Source: Omphiscola glabra (Eukaryota; Mollusca; Gastropoda; Lymnaeidae). Taken from it: a stretch of DNA of 64,000 nt. The stretch lies in NCBI GenBank assembly GCA_964017045.1, contig OZ024808.1:4915284-4979283 (forward strand). The letters are read 5' to 3'. The position numbers were made by a program, and so were the translations under genes. This document shows positions 55,090-64,000 of the stretch, piece after piece; the stretch's first letter is position 1; each line of letters begins with the position of its first letter. The notes beneath the pieces are model-generated. The model worked only from the letters and a program-made list of their open reading frames with translations. It had not been told where the DNA came from and did not search any database.

Positions 55090-55535
55090 ACGTGACCAGG
55101 TGGTCAGCTCTACTGCACCCAAAGTGGTCCACTCTACTGCACCCAACTTAGTAAGAACCTATCTTTAACATATGTTTAAAAAAATATATTTTTACTGGCA
55201 GACGTACATGGTATACGTGACCAGGTGGTCAGCTCTACTGCCCCCAAGGTGGTCAACTCTACTTCACCCAAGGTGGTCAACTCTACTTCACCCAAGGTGG
55301 TCAACTCTACTTCACCCAAGGTGGTCAACTCTACTTCACCCAAGGTGGTCAACTCTACTTCACCCAAGGTAGTCAACTCAACTGCACCCAAGGTGGTCAA
55401 CTCTACTTCACCCAAGGTGGTCAACTCAACTGCACCCAAGGTGGTCAACTCTACTTAACCCAAGGTGGTCAACTCAACTGCACCCAACTTGGTAAGACCT
55501 ATCTTTCACATCTGTTTTTAAAAAATAGTTCTACA
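55090..55535. repeat. 24-bp minisatellite (11 copies) within a duplicated segment
   Basis: Main array 55,225-55,495: AAGGTGGTCAACTCTACTTC plus ACCC. Its left (CCAGGTGGTCAGCTCTACTG) and right (GCACCCAACTTGGTAAGACC) edges repeat a shorter version at 55,093-55,165, which holds only two or three units. So a segment was duplicated and one copy expanded. Confidence 0.93.
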
Positions 55536-55994
55536 TAAGACGTCTCATTATTCCAATACTTAATTTTATTAATAATTTTCAGCAGTTTTCATTTGAGAGT
55601 GGCTAAGAAATGGGAAGAGAGATTTGACCAAAAACATTCTAACAAAGGGACAGAGCGACATTAATAACATCATTTAATTTCATGGGCAATCCACGCTTTT
55701 GTTAATCAGATGAATTTATGAACTCAGGAGTTTGGGAAAATCATTTTACAGTTTTTGTATATTTTTGGTTACATAAAAACTAGAGGTGTCCTCCTTATCA
55801 TTACAAACAAGTTCGTGTTTGCTCAGTTAATTTATGGAGGTAAAAACATGTCAAGAATTGCTTTGAACTTCCTAGAAAATAATTCTCTAAACTTTCTGCG
55901 AAATTTGATTCAGTTAATTAAAAACTCTTACAAACTTTCCACTGCTCGACAGCCTCAGTCTCAAGTTGTTTGTTCAGATTCAAAGCAAAGCGGA
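55536..55994. other. Spacer with one unplaced frame
   Basis: A frame of about 80 codons at 55,755-56,000 (reading SLNFLRNLIQLIKNSYKL) has no recognisable domain and runs into the next array. Not called a gene. Confidence 0.4.
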
Positions 55995-56167
55995 TTCTGA
56001 TAAGGGGCTACCCCCCCCCCTCTGATAAGGGGCTACCCCCCCTCTGATAAGGGGCTACCCCCCCTCTGATAAGGGGCTACCCCCTCTGATAACGGGCTAC
56101 CCCCCCTCTGATAAGGGGCTACCCCCCTCTGATAAGGGGCTACCCCCCCCCTCTGATAAGGGGCTAC
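55995..56167. repeat. About 21-bp repeat CTCTGATAAGGGGCTACCCC, 8-9 copies
   Basis: Unit length varies because the C run in each unit is 5-9 bases long. Confidence 0.95.
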
Positions 56168-56404
56168 CAGATTATTTAGAAGTACTACAGCCTACTTATT
56201 GTGAATACAAAACAAGAACTGCTACAATTCTTCTGGAAAAAATGTAATTTTCTTATAATTATTACATATAAAGTGATAGATAGTATAATGGGCCTGTGTT
56301 GATATCAAAAGTAGGTGGTAAAAATTTTGAGGTGTAGTGAGAACGAGACAGTTTGCACTTGGATGATAATTTCCATAAGAAGTAAATATGATACATGTGT
56401 CCAA

Positions 56405-56715
56405 GTTCTAAGCTCTAATGTATCTGCCTTACATTATCAGTTCTTAAATTATATGCTGAGCATGTAACTAACTATATTGCTAGTTCTAGGCTCTGTGTAT
56501 CTGCCTTACATTTCAGTTCTTAAATTATATGCTTAGCATGTAACAAACTCTATTTGGCTAGTTATACGCTCTGTGCATCTGCCTTACATTTCAGTTCTTA
56601 AATTATATGCTGAGCATGTAAAAAAACTATATTGTTATTTCTAGGCTCTGTGTATCTGCCTTACATTTCAGTTCTTAAATTCTATGCTGAGAATGTAACA
56701 AACTCTATTGTAAGT
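56405..56715. repeat. About 78-bp repeat, 4 copies
   Basis: Units contain GTATCTGCCTTACATTTCAG, TTCTTAAATTATATGCTGAG and CATGTAACAAACT.TATT. Confidence 0.9.
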
Positions 56716-56803
56716 TACAGCTTGAGGATTGATTCGTTTGATTAAGGGACTCTTGTTTTTTTAGTTTAACTTTTATAAGCGTGAACTTTAAAAAAGACAT
56801 CAC

Positions 56804-56971
56804 CAGACCTGTTTACCCTTAAACTCTTAAAATCGTACAATATCATCACACAATCTTTAAATACATTATCTTAATAGTCAAAAAATAAACATTCAGTATA
56901 TATAATTTATATAATGTATGCACCTCAAAATCGTACACTGTAAGCCAAAATCGTAAGAGTCAACAGGTCTG
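56804..56971. mobile_element. MITE, 168 bp, with CAGACCTGTT ends
   Basis: Left CAGACCTGTTTACCCTTA and right, read inward, CAGACCTGTTGACTCTTACG; the AAAATCGTA subterminal block is also mirrored. CATCAC is repeated at both borders (56,798-56,803 and 56,972-56,977). Non-coding; superfamily uncertain. Confidence 0.7.
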
Positions 56972-57119
56972 CATCACGGCCTCTGGTCATAACCAATTCA
57001 TTCTTTATGTTATTTCAACACGAACAAGTCACTTTTTTTCTCTGCGTGTTGGTTCGACAGTTTAATTAATGATTTGTGTTCTTTTCTGTGCATCTCTATT
57101 TCATTTCGATCAAAAAAAT

Positions 57120-58690
57120 TTTTTTTTAAAATGCGATTGGACAATGGCAGTTAAAAGAAATACTTGGAAAGACGTATAGTTAAAAATTCCAAGAAATTCT
57201 TAACGAAATATTTCTCAATGAATTTTTATTTATATCTCTTTCTTAAAAATTACGTTTACATGTTAAAACGATAACCATAGAAAATATAGTGTAATCGCTA
57301 GATACAAAAAAAAAAAGTTTAAAAAAAATCAAAAATTCAAAATGTGTAGTTAAAAAAAAATGGATGTTTATCAATTTATATGTTTATTATCGCCAAATTA
57401 CTTATTTGTGATTTATTCAATTTATTGGATGGATTGCATTGAATTTAAATGATTGAAACATTTTAATTTCCTTTTTAATGTTTTTTCTTTTACTTCCAGC
57501 TTCACTGACGTCAGTTTTAATGTATTCACAAGCATCGAAAGAAATACAACAATAATAATTGTGTCCAACTAAATCCATGATTTGAAAATGAAAATGGCGC
57601 CATGGATGATGATGAAAAAATACTGACTGCATCAAATGTTGGACATTGTCTGCTGTACAATGGGAAGTCATTTAATGATCCTTTTATTACAAGTAAGTAT
57701 CTCTTGTAGTACAACAGACAGCTGGCTTGACATGATGGACGTGTCGTGTAATGAACGTTGTGCACTCAATACAAACTGTTCCTGTATTCAAACAGTCAAC
57801 ACATACTGTTCCTGTATTCAAACAGTCAACACAAACTGTTCTTGTATTCAAACAGTCAACAACAAACACAATTGTAGTCAAAACTGCAACATAACACCTA
57901 AGTTGAACGTTTCCAACATAATGAAAAACGACAAACAACCCGGCGCTACACTGAATGTTAACAAATGCAGACAACCCAACGCTACACTGAATGTTAACAA
58001 ATGCAGACAACCCAACGCTACACTGAATGTTAACAAAGGGAAACAACCCAATGCTATATTGAATGTTAACAAGAACAAACAACCCAATACCGACTTGAAT
58101 GTTAACATGGCTACTAAACCTAATACGACATTGAATGTTAACAAGGCTACTGAACCCAATACGATATTGAATGTTAACAGGGCTACATAACTAAATACGA
58201 CATTGAATGTTAACAATGCTACATAGCACAATACGACATAGAATGTTAACATGGCTACTGAACCCAATACGACATTGAATGTTAACAGGGCTACATAACC
58301 CAATACGACATTGAATGTTAACAAGGCTACATAACCCAATACGACATTGAATGTTAACATGGCTACTGAACCCAATACGACATTGAATGTTAACAGGGCT
58401 ACATAACCCAATACGACATTGAATGTTAACAAGGCTACATAACCCAATACGACATTGAATGTTAACATGGCTACTGAACCCAATACGACATTGAATGTTA
58501 ACAAGCCTACTGAACCCAATACGACATTGAATGTTAACAAGGCTACATAACACAATACGACATTGAATGTTAACATGGCTACTGAACCCAATACGACATT
58601 GAATGTTAACATGGCTACTGAACCCAATACGACATTTAATGTTAACATGGCTACTGAACCCAATACGACATTGAATGTTAACACAACAGT
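57120..58690. repeat. Inverted segmental duplication, right arm
   Basis: Counterpart of 47,823-49,190. Homology is readable from CGATTGGACAATGGCAGTTA (49.15 kb counterpart) through the ATGG.TGATGATG block at 57,603, the gene head and the 36-bp array. Confidence 0.8.
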
Positions 58691-59018
58691 GCAAAATAAA
58701 CATTTCAACAGCATGAAACGAAGTATCAACCGAATTCATGATGGTGGACGGGAGTCATCGAGTGTTTGCAATTTATCGACTGAAATACATTCAGATGATA
58801 TTCAGGTGCGGTGTTTTGGATGTAATGGTGCCCTCATACTTGATGTCATTGGCGATAGACAGAAATGCCCGGGCTGTTTTAAGACAATGTTTAGTTTTAC
58901 ACCTAATGTGTTCAAACCTGTCCAGGTCTCTGACAGCTCCTTGACTGCATGGACCACTTCTCAGTGCGGAGATCAGTCTTTTTTATGTTATATCTGCAAA
59001 AAATTACAACTGGTTTGA
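57636..59018 (+). pseudogene. 12-residue-repeat gene, plus copy, full length but with stops in the array
   Basis: One codon phase runs from 57,636 (better ATG at 57,660, MGSHLMILLLQVSISC, a likely signal peptide) to the stop at 59,018, 461 codons. The head VSCNERCALNTNCSCIQTVN is followed by two extra copies of NTNCSCIQTV (30-bp duplication), then NKHNCSQNCNITPK and about 20 copies of a 12-residue repeat such as NVNMATEPNTTL, each with an N-x-T sequon. The tail contains VRCFGCNGA...QKCPGCF, a CX2C-X14-CX2C zinc-ribbon-like motif. About eight in-frame TAA/TAG codons lie in the array, mostly the same ACATAA unit. GTAAGT at 57,693 could be a splice donor, so the true exon structure is open. The family is unrecognised. 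Confidence 0.6.
57950..58690. repeat. 36-bp array, about 20 copies, with a 108-bp higher-order unit
   Basis: Units contain CCCAATACGACATTGAATGT and TAACAAGGCTACTGAA. From 58,248 a three-unit block (ATGGCTACTGAA, AGGGCTACATAA, AAGGCTACATAA) is repeated, spreading the stop-containing unit. Confidence 0.95.
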
Positions 59019-59029
59019 GAACCGTCCAG

Positions 59030-59155
59030 ACGGTGTCTGTAGGAGACTGTACATCTATAACATCGCGATGTTTGCGAAATAGATGTGTTTTCAAATCGGT
59101 TTCTGGCTGTTTCTGAGAGCGAAAGGAAGGGTGTTCCGAATTGTTGGGCCTGCAC
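59030..59155 (-). pseudogene. LINE C-terminal fragment next to the satellite
   Basis: Minus-strand frames give GPTIRNTLPFALRNSQ and, after a frameshift, DLKTHLFRKHRDVIDVQ. These match the IWNTLPDALKNSQ...LKTHLFRKH C-terminus of the LINE at 12.7 kb. Only the last 40 or so codons are present, and the 16-bp satellite begins immediately upstream of them. Confidence 0.75.
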
Positions 59156-62100
59156 AGTCATACAAGAGCACAGTCCTACAAGAACATAGTCCTACAAGAA
59201 AACAGTCCGACAAAAGGACTGTCCGACAAGAGCACGGTCATACAAGAGCACAGTCTGACAAGAACACAGTCCGACAAGAGCACAGTACGACAAGCCCACA
59301 GTCCAACAAGAGCAAAGTCCGACAAAAGCACAGTCCGACAAGAGCACAATCCGACACGAACACAGTCCGACAAGAGCACAGGTCCGACAAGAGCAAAGTC
59401 CGACAAGAACACAGTCCGACAAGAGCACAATCCGAGAAGATCACAGTCTGACAAGAGCACAGTCCGACAAGCAAACAGTCCGACAAGAGCACAGTCTTAC
59501 AAGAGCACAGTCCGACAAGAACACAGTCCCACAAGCAAACAGACCGACAAGATCACATTCTGACAAAGAGCACAGTCCTACAAGAGCACATTCCAAAAAG
59601 AACACAGTCCAACAAGAACACAGTCCGACAAGAGCACAGTCCATACAAGAGCACAGTCCAACAAGAACATAGTCCTACAAGAACACAGTCCGACAAAAGT
59701 ACTTTCCGACAAGAGCAGGGTCATACAAAAGCAAAGTCCAAAAAAGCCCACAGTCCACCTAGAGGACAGTCCTACAAGAGCTCATTCCGACAAGAGCACA
59801 GGTACGACGAGAGTATAGTCCGACAAAAGCACAGTCCGACAAGAGCACAATCCAGAAAGAACTCAGTCCGACAAGAGCACAGTCCGACAAGAGCAAAGTC
59901 CGACAAGAGCACATTCCGACAAGAGCACAGTCGGACAAGAACACAGTCCGACAAGATAACAGTCCGACAAGAGCACAGTCTGACAAAGAGCACAGTCCTA
60001 CAAGAGCACAGTCTGACAAGAACACAGTCCGACAAGAGCACAGTCCAAAAAGAGCACAGTCCTACAAGAGCACAGTCCGACAAGCCCACAGTCCAAAAAT
60101 AGCGCAGCCTACACGAGCACGGTCCGACTAGAGCACATTCCTACACGAGCACAGTCCGACAAGAACACAGTCCGACAAGCTAACAGTCCGACAAGTGCAC
60201 AGTCTGAAAAGATCACAGTCCTACAAGAGCACAGTATGACAAGAGCGCAGTCCGACAAGAGCACAGTCCGAAAAGAGCACACTTGGACAAGAGTACAGTC
60301 CGACAAGAGCACAGTCCTGCAAGAGCACAGTCCGTCAAGAGCACAGTCCGACAAGAGCACAGTTCGACAAGAGCACAGTCCGACAAGAGCACAGTCCGAA
60401 AAGAGCACAGTCCTACAAGAGCACATTCCGACAAGAACACAGTCCGACAAGAGCACAGTCCGAAAAGAGCAAAGTACGACAGAGCACAGTGTGACATGCC
60501 CACAGTCCAACAAGAGCCCAGTCCTACACGAGCAAAGTCCGACAAGAGCACAATCCTGCAAGAGCACAGTCCGACAAGCAAACAGTCCGACAAGATCACA
60601 GTCTGACAAGAGCACAGTACTACAAAGGCACAGTCCGACAAGAGAACAGCCCGAAAAGCAAACAGTCCGAAAAGAGCAAAGTCTGACAAGAGCACAGGTC
60701 CGACAAGAGTAAAAATTTGACAAGAACACAGTCCGACAAGAACACAATCCGACAAGAACACAGTTCGACAAGAGCACAGTCAGACAAGAGCAAAGTCCGA
60801 CAAGAGCACAGTCAAACAAGCCCACAGTCCAAAAAGAGAACAGTCCTACACGAGTACAGTCCGGCAAGTGCACATTCCGGCACGAGCACAGTCCGACAAG
60901 ATCACAGTCTGACAAGAGCACAGTCCGACAAGAACACAGTCCTACAAGCAAAAAGTCCGACAAGATCACAGTCTGACAAAGAGCACAGTCTTACAAGAGC
61001 ACATTCCGACAAGAACACAGTCAGACAAGAAAATAGCCAGACAAGAACACACTCCGACAAGAGCACAGTCCGACAAGCCCACGGTCCAAAAAGAGCACAG
61101 TCCTACAAGAGCACAGTCCGACAAGAGCACTGTTTGACCAGAGCACAGTCCTACAAGAGCACAGTCCGACAAGAGCAAAGTCCTACAAGAGCACAGTCCG
61201 ACAAGAGCACAGTCCTACAAGAGCACAGGTTCGACAAGAGCATAATCCGACAAAAACACAGTCCGAAAAGAGCACAGTCGGACAAGAGCAAAGTCCGACA
61301 AGAGCACAGTCCAACAAGCCCACAGTCCAACAAGAGCACAGTCCTACAGGAGCACAGTCCGACAAGTGCACATTCCGGCAAGAGCACAGTCCGACAAGAA
61401 CACAGTCCGACAAGAACACACTCCGACAAGAACACAGTCCGACAAGAGCACAGTCCGACAAATGCACAGTCCGACAAGAACACAATCCGACAAGAACACA
61501 GTCCGACAAGAGCACAGTCGGACAAGAGCAAAGTCCGACAAGAGCACAGTCCAAAACGCACACAGTCCAACAAGAGCACAGTCCTACACGAGCACAGTCC
61601 GACAAAGGCACATTCCGGCAAGAGCACAGTCCGACAAGAACACAGTCCGACAAGCAAACAGTCCGGCAAGATCACAGTCTGACATAAGCACAGTCCGAAA
61701 AGCAAACAGTCCGACAAGAGCACAGTCCGAAACGAGAACAGTCCTACAAAAGCAAATTTCGACAAGAGCACAGTCCTACAAGAGCACAGGTCCGACAAGA
61801 GTAGAGTCCGACAAAAGCACAGTTCGACAAGAGCACAATCCGACAAGAACACAGTCCGACAAGAGCACAGTCCGAAAAGAGCAAAGTACGACAGAGCACA
61901 GTCTGACATGCCCACAGTCCAACAAGAGCCCAGTCCTACACGAGCAAAGTCCGACAAGAGCACATTCCGGCAAGAGCACAGTCCGACAAGCAAACAGTCC
62001 GACAAGATCACAGTCTGACAAGAGCACAGTCCTACAAAGACACAGTCCCACAAGAGAACAGCCCGAAAAGCAAACAGTCCGAAAAGAGTAAAGTCTGACA

Positions 62101-64000
62101 AGAGCACAGGTCCGACAAGAGCACAGTCCGAGAAAAGCACAGTCCGACAAGAACACAATCCGACAAGAACACAGTTCGACAAGAGCACAGTCAGACAAGA
62201 GCAAAGTCCGACAAGAGCACAGTCAAACAAGCCCACAGTCCAAAAAGAGAACAGTCCTACACGAGCACAGTCCGACAAGAGCACATTCCGGCAAGAGCAC
62301 AGTCCGACAAGATCACAGTCTGACAAGAGCACAGTCCGACAAGAACACAGTCCTACAAGCAAAAAGTCCGACAAGATCACAGTCTGACAAAGAGCACAGT
62401 CTTACAAGAGCACATTCCGACAAGAACACAGTCAGACAAGAAAATAGCCAGACAAGAACACACTCCGACAAGAGCACAGTCCGACAAGCCCACGGTCCAA
62501 AAAGAGCACAGTCCTACAAGAGCACAGTCCGACAAGAGCACTGTTTGACCAGAGCACAGTCCTACAAGAGCACAGTCCGACAAGAGCAAAGTCCTACAAG
62601 AGCAAAGTCCGACAAGAGCACAGTCATACAAGAACACAGGTTCGACAAGAGCACAATCCGACAAGAACACAGTCCAACAAGCCCACAGTCCAACAAGAGC
62701 ACAGTCCTACACGAGCACAGTCCGACAAGTGCACATTCCGGCAAGAGCACAGTCCGACAAGAACACAGTCCGACAAGAGCACAGTCCGACAAATGCACAG
62801 TCCGACAAGAACACAATCCGACAAGAACACAGTCCGACAAGAGCACAGTCGGACAAGAGCAAAGTCCGACAAGAGCACAGTCCAAAAAGCCCACAGTCCA
62901 ACAAGAGCACAGTCCTACACGAGCACAGTCCGACAAGTGCACATTCCGGCAAGAGCACAGTCCGACAAGAACACAGTCCGACAAGCAAACAGTCCGGCAA
63001 GATCACAATCTGACATGAGCACAGTCCGAAAAGCAAACAGTCCGACAAGAGCACAGTCCGAAAAGAGCACAGTCCTACAAAAGCAAATTCCGACAAGAGC
63101 ACAGTCCTACAAGAGCACAGGTCCGACAAGAGCACAGTCCGACAAAAGCACAGTTCGACAAGAGCACAATCCGACAAGAACACAGTCCGACAAGAGCACA
63201 GTCCGAAAAGAGCAAAGTACGACAGAGCACAGTCTGACATGCCCACAGTCCAACAAGAGCCCAGTCCTACACGAGCAAAGTCCGACAAGAGCATATTCCG
63301 GCAAGAGCACAGTCCGACAAGCAAACAGTCCGACAAGATCACAGTCTGACAAGAGCACAGTCCTACAAAGGCACAGTCCGACAAGTGAACAGCCCGAAAA
63401 GCAAACAGTCTGAAAGGAGTAAAGTCTGACAAGAGCACAGGTCCGACAAGAGCACAGTTTGACAAAAGCACAGTCCGACAAGAACACATTAAGACAAGAA
63501 CACAGTCCGACAAGAGCACAGTCCGACAAGAGCAAAGTCCGACAAGAGCACAGTCCGGCAAGCCCAAAGTCCAAAAAGGGCGCAGTACTACACGAGCACA
63601 GTCCGACAAGAGCACATTCTGACAAGAGAACAGTCTGACAAGAGCACAGTCCTACAAAAGCACAGTCCGACAAGAGAACAGTATGACAAGAGCACAGTCC
63701 TACAAGAGCACAGTCCGACAAGAACACAGTCCGACAAGCAAACAGTCCGACCAGAGCAAAGTCTGACAAGAGCACAGTCCTGCAAGAGCACAGTCCAACA
63801 AGAGCACAGTCCGACAAGTGCACAGTCCGACAATAGCACAGTCCTACAAGAGCACAGTCCCACATGAGCATAGTCTGACAAGAGCACAGTCCTATAAAAA
63901 CACTTTCCTACAAGAACACGGTCTTACAAGCACACGGTCCCATATGAACACAGTCATACAAGAGCACAATCCTACAAGAAGACTTTCCTACAAGAACACA
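59150..64000. repeat. 16-bp satellite, about 300 copies, continuing past the window
   Basis: Unit CACAGTCCGACAAGAG with many point variants and occasional 15- or 17-bp units. Three units make 48 bp, so long frames open on both strands. Large blocks recur: AAGCAAAAAGTCCGACAAGA and TGTTTGACCAGAGCAC appear at 60,947/61,131 and 62,358/62,542 (offset 1,411), and AAAGTACGACAGAGCACAGT at 60,471, 61,883 and 63,214 (offsets 1,412 and 1,331). Confidence 0.97.

Noticed and set aside
59083..63887. Dozens of long overlapping frames on both strands (for example 61,151-62,380 minus, 60,717-61,682 plus)
   Set aside because: They arise because three 16-bp units make 48 bp without stops. All frames restate the same repeat and no domain is present.

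Overview
The window looks like nuclear DNA of a mollusc, most likely a heterobranch (freshwater pulmonate-like) gastropod. The evidence is an intronless rhodopsin-class receptor of the type expanded in these snails, a somatomedin-B secreted protein, CR1/L2-like LINEs, Penelope-like elements with GIY-YIG domains, ZMYM1-like hAT transposases, a Helitron end and a tRNA-derived SINE. This is inferred from protein families; no species marker is present. The DNA is AT-rich, with many poly-G/poly-C runs of 10-22 bases.

Ordinary genes are few. They are a chemosensory-type GPCR with one nonsense codon (18.3-19.3 kb), an intact 595-residue somatomedin-B glycoprotein on the minus strand (33.2-35.0 kb) beside a gutted tandem sister copy, and an unrecognised 12-residue-repeat gene present twice in an inverted duplication (47.8-49.2 kb minus, 57.1-59.0 kb plus). 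The rest is mobile elements and tandem repeats.

Layout: 1-0.8 kb LINE fragment (-); 0.8-13.0 kb a Penelope fragment split by a CR1/L2-like LINE that three internal tandem arrays have inflated from about 3.8 to 11.9 kb; 13.2-17.0 kb a decayed hAT carrying two internal minisatellites, a LINE insertion and a hAT MITE; 17.8-19.7 kb minisatellite, GPCR and a SPIN-like hAT MITE; 20.7-27.3 kb nine arrays in a row; 27.5-29 kb a dispersed repeat; 29.3-33 kb a degenerate 20-bp array broken by a Penelope element and a LINE 3' end; 33-35 kb the somatomedin-B gene; 35-43 kb AT-rich DNA with nested terminal-inverted-repeat elements; 42-48 kb more arrays; 49.2-51 kb Penelope plus Helitron; 51-57 kb micro- and minisatellites; 57-59 kb the second repeat gene; 59.1-64 kb a 16-bp satellite running off the window.

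The unifying observation is local tandem amplification. About 40 arrays with mostly unrelated units (4-113 bp) cover roughly 40% of the window by my hand tally. In several cases the single-copy seed can be read inside a transposon or host reading frame: LINE endonuclease and linkers, the hAT NMKG and CETRW motifs, and the repeat-gene tail. This points to a process that repeatedly turns local sequence into minisatellites, with later rounds of larger block duplication (1,100 bp, 388 bp, about 1,411 bp). Coordinates of repeats and junctions were read by eye and may be off by a few bases.
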